A stretch of 45,245 bases of DNA. Origin: an uncultured Pelagibacteraceae bacterium. Its GTDB lineage: Bacteria; Pseudomonadota; Alphaproteobacteria; Pelagibacterales; Pelagibacteraceae. A program made the position numbers and the translations under genes. The stretch spans positions 1 to 45,245 of the forward strand of contig CACDQG010000001.1 in the NCBI GenBank assembly GCA_902554785.1, given 5' to 3'. Positions within the stretch are counted from its first letter, which is position 1; each line of letters opens with the position of its first letter. Below are positions 7,524 to 17,830 of this stretch, piece by piece. The notes beneath the pieces were generated by a model. That model searched no databases, was not told where the DNA came from, and was given only the letters and a program-made list of their open reading frames with translations.

Positions 7524-8120
7524 ATGAGAACTCTGAAGATAATTTTCATTTTATTATTTTTTTTTAATCAAACTAATCTCCAGGCATACAGTACTAATCC
7601 TAAAGAATTTATTTTTGAACTTGTAAGCGATGCAATAAGCAAGCTTTCTGATAAAAGTTTAACTAACGAGGAGAAAGCAAAATTTATTGAAAAAATAGCA
7701 CTAGAAAACGTTGATATAAAAGCATTAAGTTTATATACATTAGGAGAACTCCGTAAATCTACGGAAGAGGAAATTTTACTATCTTACCAAACTGCATTTG
7801 AAAAATATTTTTTAAAAAGCTTAACCTCAAGATTGACAGATTATTCATCAAGTAAATTTGAGGTGACAAACTCAGATCAAAAAAGTGCTAACTATACTAT
7901 TATACAGTCTGTTGTCTCTCCTGATAGTGGAGATCCAGAAATTAAAATTGATTGGAGAGTTTATACTAAAAATCCAGACAAACCCTTAATTAGAGATTTG
8001 ATAGTTGAAGGTTTAAGTCTTGCTAGAACTCAGAAAGAAGAGTTTGCTTCAATTTTAAATTCAAATAATAATGACATAAGTATTCTAATTAAGAAGTTAG
8101 AGGAATTTTTAAAAAAATGA
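7524..8120 (+). CDS. mlaC: MlaC/Ttg2D family periplasmic phospholipid carrier
   Basis: Soluble carrier that shuttles phospholipids between MlaA and the inner-membrane MlaFEDB complex. It starts with a signal peptide (MRTLKIIFILLFFFNQTNLQ, cleavage probably after QA). The MlaC fold follows: a helical region (AKFIEKIALENVDIKALSLY) and the beta-sheet part with SKFEVTNSDQKSANYTIIQS, IKIDWRVY and LIRDLIVEGLSLARTQKEEF. The 198-residue length fits. It is 4 bp after mlaA. Genes for MlaFED are not in the window. Confidence 0.88.
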   Translation: MRTLKIIFILLFFFNQTNLQAYSTNPKEFIFELVSDAISKLSDKSLTNEEKAKFIEKIALENVDIKALSLYTLGELRKSTEEEILLSYQTAFEKYFLKSLTSRLTDYSSSKFEVTNSDQKSANYTIIQSVVSPDSGDPEIKIDWRVYTKNPDKPLIRDLIVEGLSLARTQKEEFASILNSNNNDISILIKKLEEFLKK

Positions 8121-8171
8121 AATTGTAGTGAGCGGCCCACCAATTAAATTAAAGCCTTATGGCACCAAAAT

Positions 8172-8969
8172 TTATAAAGAATTAGTATTTGAACGAGAGT
8201 GAAACCTTATCACATCACCTTGATCCTCACTCATTTCCTTTGAACCAAGAAATGTTTTGCAGAAATCTATATTAATAAATTTTTTGACGAAAAATTCTCT
8301 TGTGAAATAATATGTGTGAGGAGGATAAATTTTATTAATATTTAAACAATTAGGTACTTCAAAAAAATAAATCGTTTTTTCATGGGATAAATTTTTAAAT
8401 AATTCAAAAGTATTTTCTAAATTATTAACATGTTCCAGACTGTGGCTGCCGTATATGAGATCAAATTTTAGATTTAAATTACCCAAAGTTTCTATATTTT
8501 TCCATCTTTCAGCGAAAGGCTTTTTGTTAGTTGACCTAAAATCATAATTAAAAACCGAATGATTGGCTGCGTGAAAAAGATAAGAAACACCACCATGGCC
8601 AGAGCCAAAATTTAGTATTTTTTTTTTAGATGAATTGAAATCGGTATAAAAATTTGAAATCATCTTAAAATGATCTATATCTCTCGACTTTACAGGGTAA
8701 TTTAGATCATTTCTGGATTGCCAATAGGTTTTTTCATAATACTCGTTTAGAAAATTTGTACTTGGCATTGGATTTAAATAATAAAATCCTTTGTCATCAT
8801 ATTTCAATTTTGATTTTGAAAATTCTGTATGAAATTTTTCTTTAAAATACAAAGATTTAGCTTTTCCTTTATAATCTTCAGGAATCAAGCCAATTTTAAA
8901 TAATTTTATAGTAATGAAATTTATTATTTTTGTATTATTTAATACTAGAAATTTAATGAGACTTTTCAT
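8172..8969 (-). CDS. Class I SAM-dependent methyltransferase (Methyltransf_23 type), substrate unknown
   Basis: Protein of 265 residues with SAM-binding motif I ILNFGSGHGG at 118-127, an acidic/aromatic strand-2 region (NYDF) and FDLIYGSHSLEH at 169-180, the typical motif-II/III block of UbiE-like methyltransferases. The N-terminal 110 residues contain a region (YYLNPMPSTNFLNEYYEKTYW) like that in methyltransferases acting on sugars or other small molecules; no zinc-binding cysteines are seen. The substrate cannot be told from sequence. It is the last gene downstream of rpoD and the CAT tRNA on the minus strand, 53 nt after the tRNA. It converges with mlaC across a 51-bp gap in which I see no hairpin terminator. 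Confidence 0.8.
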   Translation of the reverse strand: MKSLIKFLVLNNTKIINFITIKLFKIGLIPEDYKGKAKSLYFKEKFHTEFSKSKLKYDDKGFYYLNPMPSTNFLNEYYEKTYWQSRNDLNYPVKSRDIDHFKMISNFYTDFNSSKKKILNFGSGHGGVSYLFHAANHSVFNYDFRSTNKKPFAERWKNIETLGNLNLKFDLIYGSHSLEHVNNLENTFELFKNLSHEKTIYFFEVPNCLNINKIYPPHTYYFTREFFVKKFINIDFCKTFLGSKEMSEDQGDVIRFHSRSNTNSL

Positions 8970-9022
8970 TTAATTAATTATAATTCTGTATAAATTTTAT
9001 TTCCATAATCCTTGGATTTTTC

Positions 9023-9099
9023 TGGTGGGCCCGCCAGGACTCGAACCTGGGACCAATACATTATGAGTGTACTGCTCTAACCAACTGAGCTACAGGCCC
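9023..9099 (-). tRNA. tRNA with CAT anticodon, probably tRNA-Ile2 (lysidine type), otherwise elongator tRNA-Met
   Basis: A 77-nt cloverleaf can be folded on the minus strand, from GGGCCTGTAGCTCAGTTGG at the 5' end to CGGGCCCACCA at the 3' end, with encoded CCA. The anticodon loop is CTCATAA on a GTACA/TGTAT stem. CAT is used by initiator Met, elongator Met and Ile2. The 5' terminal G1-C72 pair excludes a typical initiator. C4-G69 and C5-G68 and the GGGCC acceptor resemble tRNA-Ile2 substrates of TilS more than the usual alphaproteobacterial elongator Met. It lies 27 nt behind rpoD on the same strand, so it may be cut from the rpoD transcript. Confidence 0.9.
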
Positions 9100-9126
9100 A
9101 AACTATATCCTGTATATCATAAAAAA

Positions 9127-10998
9127 TTATTTTTCTAAGAAACTTTTTAGTTGCTTTGATCTACTAGGATGTTTTAGCTTCCGTAACGCTTTTGCTTCAA
9201 TTTGGCGAATTCTTTCCCTAGTTACTGAAAATTGAAGACCTACCTCTTCGAGTGTGTGGTCAGTGTTCATTCCAATACCAAATCGCATTCTCAAAACTCT
9301 TTCCTCTCTTGGCGTTAATGATGCTAATATTTTTGTAGTAGACTCACTTAAGTTAGACTGTATTGCAGTGTCTAAAGGTTGGAGAGCATTTTTGTCCTCG
9401 ATAAAGTCACCTAAGCTGCTATCCTCTTCATCCCCAACTGGAGTTTCAAGTGAAACTGGCTCTTTTGCAATCTTAAGCACTTTCCTTACTTTTTCTAGAG
9501 GCATCGCAAGTTTTTTTGCTAACTCTTCTGGTGTGGGCTCTCTACCAAATTCACTCATAATTTGTCTCTGAGTTCTGACAATCTTATTTATTGTTTCAAT
9601 CATATGAACAGGAATTCTTATTGTTCTAGCTTGATCAGCAATTGATCTAGTTATTGCTTGTCTTATCCACCAAGTTGCATATGTAGAAAATTTATATCCT
9701 CTTCTATATTCAAACTTATCAACTGCTTTCATAAGTCCAATGTTTCCCTCTTGAATTAAATCCAAAAACTGTAATCCTCTGTTGGTATATTTTTTTGCGA
9801 TTGAAATAACTAATCTTAAATTTGCCTCAACCATTTCTTTTTTTGCTATTCTTGACTCTCTCTCTCCTTTTTGGATCCTATTTACTAATCTTTTAAACTC
9901 ACCAACCGATAAACCAATCTTTTTACTAAACTCTACTAGTCTATCTTTTATTTCTGAAAAATCTTTTTTATATTTTTTAAAAAATGCTTTCCAAGTTGAA
10001 TTTTCTTTTAAAAAAGACTCAAATTTTGGATTTATTTCATTCCCCAGATAATACTTTAAAAACTCTTCTCGTGAAATTTTATTATCCATTGCAAGTCTCA
10101 ATAAAACTCCCTCTAAAGAAACAATTTTCTTATTTTCTTTATAGTGAGACTGAACAAGTTCTTCAACGACATTTGGTGCAAGTTGTAAATTTTTAAAATT
10201 ATCTACTAAAATTTCTTGGATTTTTTTAAAGTTTTTATTTTTTGAAACAGAAAGTTCTTTGGATGCTAGGATGCAATCAAGTTTCTCTGTTTGGTATTTT
10301 TTAAGTTTTAAGTAATTTTTATTAAGAGAGTCTAAAATATTTAATATTTTAGGTTTAATTTCCTCTTCCATTTTAGCTAAGGACACATTGAATTCGTCAT
10401 CCTCGCTAGATGTTACGTCTCCATCTTTTTTAGACTCAGCTTCGTTTTCCCCTTTATCTTTTTCTTCTTTTTTTGTTTTTTTATCTAATTTAAGATCTTC
10501 ATCTTCGTCTTGTGCTTCAAAATCCTCGTATGTTGAGTCAATATCTATTATATCTCTTACTAAGAGTTGCTGATTTTCAATTTGGTCTTTCCACTCAAAG
10601 ATTTTTTTTCCTACAATAGGGCTTTGTGTAAGAGCGTTGATCATAACATCTTTCCCTGCTTCAATTCTCTTAGCTATTGCTATCTCACCCTCTCTAGACA
10701 ACAGTTCAACACCACCCATTTCTCTTAAATACATTCTTATTGGATCGTCACTTTTATCAGAAGTTTTTTCCTCAGCTGAAACAGTTGATTCTTTCTTTTT
10801 ATTTGATTGAAATTGAGATTTTTTTTCTACTAAAGTGATTTTTTCATCTGCAAGGATTATTAATGCCTTTTCTACATTTTCATTAGTACTATTTCTTTTA
10901 CCTAAGGATTTACCCAGTTCTTCATAAGTAATGAATCCCCTATGTTTTCCCTTATCTAAAATTCTCTCAAAAGATTTTGTTATTAGTTTTTCACCCAT
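9127..10998 (-). CDS. rpoD: RpoD, housekeeping sigma70 factor
   Basis: Primary sigma factor that directs RNA polymerase to most promoters. The N-terminal sigma1.1 domain (about 1-60) is followed by region 1.2 ([20 protein letters not shown]). Next comes an acidic Lys/Glu/Asp-rich segment, within a non-conserved region typical of group 1 sigma factors. Region 2 follows with [14 protein letters not shown] and the -10-recognition segment [15 protein letters not shown], then region 3, and region 4.2 with the -35 helix-turn-helix [17 protein letters not shown]. At 623 residues it is full length. It lies between dnaG (53 nt upstream) and the CAT tRNA, the dnaG-rpoD arrangement that is conserved in proteobacteria. 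Confidence 0.97.
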   Translation of the reverse strand: MGEKLITKSFERILDKGKHRGFITYEELGKSLGKRNSTNENVEKALIILADEKITLVEKKSQFQSNKKKESTVSAEEKTSDKSDDPIRMYLREMGGVELLSREGEIAIAKRIEAGKDVMINALTQSPIVGKKIFEWKDQIENQQLLVRDIIDIDSTYEDFEAQDEDEDLKLDKKTKKEEKDKGENEAESKKDGDVTSSEDDEFNVSLAKMEEEIKPKILNILDSLNKNYLKLKKYQTEKLDCILASKELSVSKNKNFKKIQEILVDNFKNLQLAPNVVEELVQSHYKENKKIVSLEGVLLRLAMDNKISREEFLKYYLGNEINPKFESFLKENSTWKAFFKKYKKDFSEIKDRLVEFSKKIGLSVGEFKRLVNRIQKGERESRIAKKEMVEANLRLVISIAKKYTNRGLQFLDLIQEGNIGLMKAVDKFEYRRGYKFSTYATWWIRQAITRSIADQARTIRIPVHMIETINKIVRTQRQIMSEFGREPTPEELAKKLAMPLEKVRKVLKIAKEPVSLETPVGDEEDSSLGDFIEDKNALQPLDTAIQSNLSESTTKILASLTPREERVLRMRFGIGMNTDHTLEEVGLQFSVTRERIRQIEAKALRKLKHPSRSKQLKSFLEK

Positions 10999-11051
10999 AA
11001 ATGAAATGTTGAATATATATAAAGGCTGAATAAAAAAAATCTACTCTTTAT

Positions 11052-12842
11052 TTATTCGCCATTTATTTGACTTTTAAGCTTAATAAGTTCCGAGTATGAG
11101 TTTTCATCCAAGTTATTTATCAATTTTTTTTCCAAAGATTCTATTTTTTTTAAATTATTTTGTTCTTTAAGGTCTAAAATTAAATCATGTAATAATTCTA
11201 AAATTTCTTGGTCATTTTTACCTTTAGTAATTAATTGAATATTTGAGTTTTCATTTATCTCTTGAATGACATTCACGTGGTCATTTTCAATTTTAGATTT
11301 AAAACTATTTTCATCTTTATTTTCAATTATTGATTTAATAATAACGTTTTTAAGTTTTTCATTTTTTTCCGAGGTAAACTGCAAAACTTCCAATTCCTCA
11401 ATTTTAGCAGAAGCAATTTGAAAGTAATTCAAAATAATAAAAAGTATTGAAAATTCAACGATTTGAATTTTAGAAAGATTTTTTTTCTTTTGGTGTAAGA
11501 TTTTTGTTTCTTGCAAAATTTTATAATTTTTTCCCTTATTTGATCTAAAAAATCCGTAATTTTGACGAGATGCTTGCAGTGGTGTTAAATTTTTAATTTT
11601 TTCTAAAAAACTTTCTAAAAGGTATTTTTTAAGTGTTTCATCTCTAATTGAGTAGATAATTTTTTTTATTTCTTTCTCAAATTTTGAAACCTCAAAAGGA
11701 TTTGACTTATCAATTTTGCTTAAGTTGTGGCTCCAAATAAATGATTGGATTATTTCTTTTTCTTTAAGTAGATTGAATAATCCATCTTTTCCTTTTTCTT
11801 TAATAAAATCATCAGGGTCTAATCCATCGGGCATTAGCGAAAAAAAAATTTTATTTTTTTCATTTATTAAAGGAAATAATTTTTCTGCTATTCTTATAGC
11901 AGCTTTCTGGCCGCTTTCATCGCCGTCTAAACAAATAATTGGGCTTGGAAAAAATTTCCAAATTAATTCTATTTGTCTCTCTGTTAATGCTGTTCCTGAA
12001 TTTGCTATAACATTTTTAAATCCTGATGCGTATACGCTCACTACGTCCATATAGCCTTCAACGATCAAAACCTCTTCGGTAGATGATCTAAAGTCTCTTG
12101 CCTTATCAAGGTTATAAATTATATTTCCCTTTTTATAAAATTCAGTTTCTGGAGAATTTATATATTTTGCAACTTTTCCATCTTTAATTACTCTTCCTCC
12201 AAATGCAATAGTTTCTCCAGATAAATTGTTAATAGGAAATAAAATTCTTGAGTTGAATCTATCAATAAATTTTCCTGATTTGTCGTGTTTATAGTACAAA
12301 CCAGTTTGATTAATTTCATCTTCAGTATAGTTTTTAAGCAGTGTTCCATAATAATTATTTTGCCATGGTACAAATCCTAACTTGAAATTTTTAATTATTT
12401 TTTTACTTAAACCTCTTTTAATCAAATAGTTTAAAGCTTCTTTATTTTTTCCTTCAAATAGAAGTTCATGAAAATATTCAGAATAGTCTTTAAATATTTT
12501 TTTGTAAGTTTGATATCTCAAGTCTTTTTTTTTATCAAAATTAGAAAATTTGTAAGGTTGCATACCTGCTTCAGATGCTAAAGTTCTAACTGCCTCTCCA
12601 AATGGCATCGATTTTGTTTTCATTAAAAAATCAAAAATATTTCCGTGCTCACCAGTGCTAAAACAATGATAAAATTCTTTTTCATCATTTACAGTAAATG
12701 ATGGTGTTTTTTCATTTTTAAAGGGCGAAAGTCCTATAAATTCTTTTCCTCTTTTTTTTAATTGAACAGATTTACCTACTACTTGAGAGACTTTCAGTCT
12801 TAATTTAATTTCATTAATATATTCCTTAGGGTATTTCATCAT
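11052..12842 (-). CDS. dnaG: DnaG, replicative DNA primase with degenerate zinc-binding domain
   Basis: Primase that lays RNA primers for lagging-strand synthesis with DnaB. The N-terminal domain is recognisable from LSPFKNEKTPSFTVNDEKEF and YHCF. Three of the four CHC2 zinc ligands are replaced, giving Ser39, Lys42, Cys60 and Thr63 in place of Cys-His-Cys-Cys. The catalytic core is intact: RVIKDGKVAKYINSPET, the TOPRIM signature VEGYMDVVS, and PIICLDGDESGQKAA with the metal-binding DGD. The C-terminal helicase-binding domain is Lys/Glu-rich and poorly conserved. It follows yqeY with a 1-bp overlap (TAATG) and precedes rpoD. Confidence 0.95.
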   Translation of the reverse strand: MMKYPKEYINEIKLRLKVSQVVGKSVQLKKRGKEFIGLSPFKNEKTPSFTVNDEKEFYHCFSTGEHGNIFDFLMKTKSMPFGEAVRTLASEAGMQPYKFSNFDKKKDLRYQTYKKIFKDYSEYFHELLFEGKNKEALNYLIKRGLSKKIIKNFKLGFVPWQNNYYGTLLKNYTEDEINQTGLYYKHDKSGKFIDRFNSRILFPINNLSGETIAFGGRVIKDGKVAKYINSPETEFYKKGNIIYNLDKARDFRSSTEEVLIVEGYMDVVSVYASGFKNVIANSGTALTERQIELIWKFFPSPIICLDGDESGQKAAIRIAEKLFPLINEKNKIFFSLMPDGLDPDDFIKEKGKDGLFNLLKEKEIIQSFIWSHNLSKIDKSNPFEVSKFEKEIKKIIYSIRDETLKKYLLESFLEKIKNLTPLQASRQNYGFFRSNKGKNYKILQETKILHQKKKNLSKIQIVEFSILFIILNYFQIASAKIEELEVLQFTSEKNEKLKNVIIKSIIENKDENSFKSKIENDHVNVIQEINENSNIQLITKGKNDQEILELLHDLILDLKEQNNLKKIESLEKKLINNLDENSYSELIKLKSQINGE

Positions 12843-13297
12843 TAGCTTAGTAGTCCTTTAATTATTGAACTGACCCTAGAAAAATCTAGAGTTTCAGAAT
12901 ATTTAGATTTAAGTGCTCCCATTATTTTACCCATATCTTTCATCGAGGTTGCTCCAACTGATTTTATTGTTTCCTCACAAATTTTTTTGGTTTCTTCCTC
13001 GCTAAGTTGTTTTGGGAGAAATTGATTAATAATCTCAATTTCTCTTTTTTCATTATCTAATAGTTCGTTCCTTCCAGCTTTTTTGTACATTTCACAAGAC
13101 TCGTTCCTTTGTTTTATCATTTTCTTTAACAGCGAAGTAATGTCGCTATCCTTAATTTCACTCTGTTTCTTTGAGCGTGCAGCTATTTCAGCGTCTTTTA
13201 TAGCCGAAACTACAAGTCTTAATGTCGGGTATGTATTTTTATCCTTAGCTTTTAATGCTTGATTAAGCTTATCGTCTATAAGTTTTTTTAGAGACAT
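12842..13297 (-). CDS. yqeY: YqeY / GatB-YqeY domain protein
   Basis: Small helical protein (151 residues) of the YqeY family, which shares a domain with the tail of the amidotransferase subunit GatB. A role in binding or handling tRNA is suspected but unproven. Diagnostic stretches are LRLVVSAIKDAEIAA, LLKKMIKQRNES, INQFLPKQLSEEE and MGKIMGALKSKY. It is the first gene of the minus-strand yqeY-dnaG-rpoD unit and is divergent from carA across a 122-bp spacer. Its stop codon overlaps the dnaG start by one base, suggesting coupled translation. Confidence 0.92.
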   Translation of the reverse strand: MSLKKLIDDKLNQALKAKDKNTYPTLRLVVSAIKDAEIAARSKKQSEIKDSDITSLLKKMIKQRNESCEMYKKAGRNELLDNEKREIEIINQFLPKQLSEEETKKICEETIKSVGATSMKDMGKIMGALKSKYSETLDFSRVSSIIKGLLS

Positions 13298-13348
13298 AGT
13301 ATGTATTTAATTTAATCACAATTCTTGCATAAAATAAAAAGAACTTTC

Positions 13349-13377
13349 TTGACGACTTAAATTCTATTTCATATCTT
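13349..13377 (+). promoter_or_regulatory. Promoter of carAB
   Basis: TTGACG (13349-13354) and TATCTT (13372-13377) are separated by exactly 17 bp. The predicted start lies near 13384, giving a leader of about 36 nt to the proposed TTG start of carA. No leader peptide or attenuator is visible. Confidence 0.6.
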
Positions 13378-13419
13378 GCGCAAAATCATGTTTATAAGTT
13401 TTTTACTTTAACTTATGAG

Positions 13420-14628
13420 TTGTATTTGAAGAAGATTGGTCAAAATATAAACTCTAAAATAAATCTTAAAAAGATCGATCCCACTGCTATTTTAGTTCTA
13501 CAAAACGGAAAGTTTTTTAAAGGAATAGGTTTAGGATATAGAGGAACTGCAACAGGAGAAGTATGTTTCAATACTTCAATTACTGGATATCAAGAAATAA
13601 TTTCGGACCCTTCCTACGCTGATCAGATCATTAATTTTACTTTTCCTCACGTAGGTAATGTAGGAACAAATAAAGAGGATCACGAGTCTGATAAAATATG
13701 GACTAAAGGAGTAATAATAAACACTGAAATAACTAATCCATCAAATTACAGATCATTAAAACATTTAGATCAATGGTTGAAAAAAAATAAGATAATTGGA
13801 ATAACTGGAATTGATACTAGAAATTTAACAAATTTCATTAGAGATAAAGGTGCTCCTAAGGGGACGATATCTTTTTACCACAAAAATAGCTTAAATATAA
13901 AAAAACTCATTAAATTAACTAATAAGTGGAGTGGTCTTAAAAACCTAGATTTGGCAAAACAAGTTACTACTAGGAAGAATTATTTGTGGCAAGATTATAA
14001 AACTTGGAAAAAAGAAAATGGATATTTAAAAAATAAAAAAAAGTTATTACATGTAGTTGCAATTGATTATGGAATTAAGAAAAATATTTTGAGATATTTT
14101 TCAGATTTTAATTGTAAAGTCACAATTGTACCGTGTAAGACAAGTTCAAAAGAAATATTAAAACTAAGTCCTAATGGAATATTTTTATCTAATGGACCTG
14201 GAGATCCCGCGGCAACTGGAAAATACGCAATACCGATTATTCAAGACTTAATTAAAAAAAAATTACCATTATTTGGAATCTGTTTAGGACACCAAATACT
14301 TGCTTTAGCGCTTGGTGCTAAGACAGAAAAAATGAAATTAGGCCATAGAGGAGCTAATCATCCTGTTAAAAATTTGATTGAGGGCAAAGTTGAAATTACA
14401 AGTCAGAACCACGGTTTTGAAGTAGTAAAAAAAGGTTTACCTGAAAATATAAGAGTTACTCACCAGTCTTTATTTGACAACAGTATTGAGGGTATTGAAT
14501 TAAAAAATAAACCTGTCTTTTCAGTCCAGTATCATCCGGAGTCTAACCCTGGGCCACAAGATAGTGTTTATTTATTCGATAAATTTGTAAAGAGTATGAA
14601 AAAAAATGCCAAAAAGAAAAGATATTAA
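13420..14628 (+). CDS. carA: CarA, carbamoyl-phosphate synthase small (glutaminase) subunit
   Basis: Glutamine amidotransferase subunit that supplies ammonia to CarB for carbamoyl phosphate, the precursor of pyrimidines and arginine. The N-terminal domain shows [15 protein letters not shown] and [14 protein letters not shown]. The GATase1 domain carries the nucleophile Cys288 in GICLGHQ and the His372/Glu374 pair in QYHPES. There is no ATG upstream of the conserved domain in frame: the ATG at 13415 reads into TGA after four codons. The start is therefore probably TTG at 13420 or TTG at 13426. It overlaps carB by 23 bp. Confidence 0.95.
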   Translation: MYLKKIGQNINSKINLKKIDPTAILVLQNGKFFKGIGLGYRGTATGEVCFNTSITGYQEIISDPSYADQIINFTFPHVGNVGTNKEDHESDKIWTKGVIINTEITNPSNYRSLKHLDQWLKKNKIIGITGIDTRNLTNFIRDKGAPKGTISFYHKNSLNIKKLIKLTNKWSGLKNLDLAKQVTTRKNYLWQDYKTWKKENGYLKNKKKLLHVVAIDYGIKKNILRYFSDFNCKVTIVPCKTSSKEILKLSPNGIFLSNGPGDPAATGKYAIPIIQDLIKKKLPLFGICLGHQILALALGAKTEKMKLGHRGANHPVKNLIEGKVEITSQNHGFEVVKKGLPENIRVTHQSLFDNSIEGIELKNKPVFSVQYHPESNPGPQDSVYLFDKFVKSMKKNAKKKRY

Positions 14629-17600
14629 AAAAATTTTAGTTGTGGGTGCGGGTCCAATTATTATTGGACAGGCTTGTGAATTTGATTATTCAGGCACTCA
14701 AGCTTGTAAGGCCTTAAAAGATGAGGGGTTCAAAGTAGTTCTAATAAATTCAAACCCAGCAACAATTATGACCGATCCAAATGTCGCCGATAAAACTTAT
14801 ATTGAACCAATTACAATAGAAGTTCTTGAAAAAATTCTTATCAAAGAAAAACCTGATGCAATTTTGCCTACTATGGGCGGTCAAACTGCATTAAATTTAG
14901 CGATGGAAGCTGAAAAAAAAGGAATTCTTAAAAAATACGAAATTGAACTCATAGGTGCTAATTCAAAAGCAATATCAAATGCAGAAGATAGAAAAAAATT
15001 TAGAAAAAATATGATAGAGATTGGTTTAGATCTTCCTAAATCAAAAATAGTAAACAATTTTAATCAATCTTCAAAGGTCTTAAATCAAATTGGATTACCC
15101 GCAATTATAAGACCGGCTTTTACTCTAGGTGGTTTGGGAGGTGGTATCGCCAAAAATAAAAAAGATTTTTATAAAATAATAAAAAATGGACTTTACGAGT
15201 CACCTGTTAATCAAGTCTTGGTGGAAGAGTGTTTAGAGGGCTGGAAAGAATTTGAGATGGAAGTTGTTAGAGATAAAAATGACAATTGTATAATAATTTG
15301 CTCAATAGAAAATTTAGATCCAATGGGTATCCATACTGGTGACTCGGTTACTATCGCGCCAGCACTTACTTTGACTGATAAAGAATATCAAGTAATGAGG
15401 AATGCCTCTATAGCTTGCTTAAGAAAAATTGGAGTAGAAACCGGAGGTTCAAACGTTCAATTTGCGATTAATCCAAAAAATGGAAGAATGGTAATTATTG
15501 AAATGAACCCCAGGGTTTCAAGGTCGTCGGCACTAGCTTCCAAAGCTACGGGGTTTCCAATAGCAAAAGTGGCAGCGAAGTTAGCTGTAGGATATACTTT
15601 AGACGAATTAAAAAATGAAATTACAAAAGTAACACCTGCATCTTTTGAGCCTACGATAGACTACGTAGTCACTAAAATTCCAAGATTTACTTTTGAAAAA
15701 TTCTCTTCTTCGGCAGCAGTTTTAGGTACATCAATGAAATCAGTAGGAGAAGCGATGGCAATCGGAAGAAATTTTAAAGAGTCTCTTCAAAAAGCTTTGG
15801 TTTCTTTAGAAACAGGTTTTTCAGGGTTAGATCAAATATTTAATTTAAATTCAAAACAAATTAGAAAAAAACTAAGAGAAAATATACCTAATAAGATTTT
15901 ACTTGTTGGGGAAGCTATAAGAAAGAATATTAGTTTAAAGGAAATAAATAAACTTTCAAAAATTGATCCCTGGTTTTTAAATCAAATAAAAGAAATCATA
16001 GAAAATGAAATTAAAATAAGGAAAAAAGGTCTTCCAAAAAATTTCAATGAATTTAATTATATTAAGTCTATAGGGTTTTCTGACAAAAAATTATCTGAAC
16101 TTACGAAGACTTCAGAGTCAATAGTTAGAAAGAAAAGAACTGCTCTAAAGGTTTTTCCAGTCTATAAAAAAGTTGATACTTGTGCTGCAGAATTTAAATC
16201 TTTCACTCCTTATATGTATTCTTCTTATCAAAGAAATTTTTCATCTAATTTAGAATGTGAGGCTGACCCCACTAACAAAAATAAAATTATAATACTTGGA
16301 GGGGGGCCTAACAGAATTGGTCAGGGAATAGAATTTGATTATTGCTGCTGCCAAGCTAGTTTTGCACTTAAAGAGGCAAAATTTGAAACAATCATGGTCA
16401 ATTGTAATCCAGAAACTGTATCGACAGATTATGACACAAGTGACAGATTGTATTTTGAACCTTTAATAGATGAGTATGTTTTCAATATTATAAAAAGAGA
16501 GAAGTCAAAAGGTAACTTAAAGGGTGTCATTACTCAATTTGGTGGCCAGACTCCAATTAAACTTGCAAAATTTTTACATGAAAATAAGCTTCCAATTCTT
16601 GGAACGCAGTATTCTTCAATTGACCTAGCAGAGGACAGAGATAGATTTAGAAATCTTTTAAATAAACTAAATTTAAATCAAGCTGAAAGTGGAATAGCAA
16701 AAACTTTTCCCCAGGCTATAAAGATAGCCGATAAAATTGGATTACCTTTGATGGTAAGACCATCATATGTATTAGGCGGAAGAGCTATGGAAATAGTATA
16801 TGAAAAATCACAGCTTAAAAATTTTGTAAAAGAAGCATTTAAAGTAGCCGAAAAAAATCCAATATTAATAGATAAATTTATTGATAACGCGATGGAGGTG
16901 GATGTTGATGCAATTTCAGATGGCAAAAATGTTTTTGTAGCAGGCATTATGCAACATATAGAAGAAGCTGGCATTCATTCCGGAGACTCTGCTTGCAGTT
17001 TACCGCCAGTATCAATTAAATCTTTTTTATTAAAAGAAATTGAAGACCAAACAAAAAAATTAGCTTTAGCATTGAAAGTTAAAGGTTTTATGAATGTTCA
17101 GTACGCGATCAAAAATGACAAAATTTATGTCATAGAAGTAAATCCTAGAGCTAGCAGAACAGTTCCTTTTGTTTCAAAAGCAAAAAATTTACCTCTAGCT
17201 AAAATAGCCGCTAGAGTGATGGCAGGAGAGAAATTATCTAAGTTCAACTTAAAAAGTAAAACCAAAGATATGTTTGCAGTAAAGGAAGCGGTGTTTCCAT
17301 TCAATAAATTTCCTAATAGCGATCTTTTACTTGGACCAGAAATGAAATCTACAGGTGAAGTAATGGGTTTTGATAAAAATTTTGGAATGGCGTTTGCTAA
17401 AAGTCAAATTGCAGCTTCAAACTCCCTTCCTAAAAAAGGTTTAGCTTTTATCTCCTTGAAAAATAGTCACAAAGAAGAGGGAGTGCAACTAGCAAAGCAA
17501 TTAGTTAAGTTAAATTTTAAAATTTGCGGCACTGGAGGCACAGCTGATTATATAAGCCAGCATGGTATTAAGTGTAAAAAAATAAATAAAGTGAATCAGG

Positions 17601-17830
17601 GCTCCCCAAATATAGTAGATGTTTTGAATGCTAAAAAAATATCATTGGTTATTAATACTGGAGGTGGAAATAGTGAAACTCAGTTAAGCGATGCTGTGGC
17701 ATTAAGAAGAGCTACTCTAGCTAATAAAGTTCCTTACTGCACTAATATGTCGACAGCCAAAGTTTGTTTGGAAGGTATAAAATCTCTAAAGCTAGGAGAT
17801 ATTAATGTAACTTCTTTGCAAGATATCTAA
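14606..17830 (+). CDS. carB: CarB, carbamoyl-phosphate synthase large subunit
   Basis: Two-fold repeated ATP-grasp enzyme of 1074 residues, matching the family length. It phosphorylates bicarbonate in the first half and carbamate in the second, with an ammonia tunnel from CarA. Each half begins with a dinucleotide-like loop: [20 protein letters not shown] at the N-terminus and [20 protein letters not shown] near residue 565. ATP-grasp blocks such as [12 protein letters not shown] and [15 protein letters not shown] are present. The C-terminal allosteric MGS-like domain follows about residue 935 ([13 protein letters not shown]). It starts inside the end of carA. Its stop interlocks with the stop of the convergent oxygenase gene (4-bp overlap). 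Confidence 0.97.
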   Translation: MPKRKDIKKILVVGAGPIIIGQACEFDYSGTQACKALKDEGFKVVLINSNPATIMTDPNVADKTYIEPITIEVLEKILIKEKPDAILPTMGGQTALNLAMEAEKKGILKKYEIELIGANSKAISNAEDRKKFRKNMIEIGLDLPKSKIVNNFNQSSKVLNQIGLPAIIRPAFTLGGLGGGIAKNKKDFYKIIKNGLYESPVNQVLVEECLEGWKEFEMEVVRDKNDNCIIICSIENLDPMGIHTGDSVTIAPALTLTDKEYQVMRNASIACLRKIGVETGGSNVQFAINPKNGRMVIIEMNPRVSRSSALASKATGFPIAKVAAKLAVGYTLDELKNEITKVTPASFEPTIDYVVTKIPRFTFEKFSSSAAVLGTSMKSVGEAMAIGRNFKESLQKALVSLETGFSGLDQIFNLNSKQIRKKLRENIPNKILLVGEAIRKNISLKEINKLSKIDPWFLNQIKEIIENEIKIRKKGLPKNFNEFNYIKSIGFSDKKLSELTKTSESIVRKKRTALKVFPVYKKVDTCAAEFKSFTPYMYSSYQRNFSSNLECEADPTNKNKIIILGGGPNRIGQGIEFDYCCCQASFALKEAKFETIMVNCNPETVSTDYDTSDRLYFEPLIDEYVFNIIKREKSKGNLKGVITQFGGQTPIKLAKFLHENKLPILGTQYSSIDLAEDRDRFRNLLNKLNLNQAESGIAKTFPQAIKIADKIGLPLMVRPSYVLGGRAMEIVYEKSQLKNFVKEAFKVAEKNPILIDKFIDNAMEVDVDAISDGKNVFVAGIMQHIEEAGIHSGDSACSLPPVSIKSFLLKEIEDQTKKLALALKVKGFMNVQYAIKNDKIYVIEVNPRASRTVPFVSKAKNLPLAKIAARVMAGEKLSKFNLKSKTKDMFAVKEAVFPFNKFPNSDLLLGPEMKSTGEVMGFDKNFGMAFAKSQIAASNSLPKKGLAFISLKNSHKEEGVQLAKQLVKLNFKICGTGGTADYISQHGIKCKKINKVNQGSPNIVDVLNAKKISLVINTGGGNSETQLSDAVALRRATLANKVPYCTNMSTAKVCLEGIKSLKLGDINVTSLQDI

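Noticed and set aside
8121-8171. Possible terminator or small RNA between mlaC and the methyltransferase gene
   Set aside because: No stable hairpin with a T-run could be drawn; only a short GC patch (GCGGCCCACC) is present.
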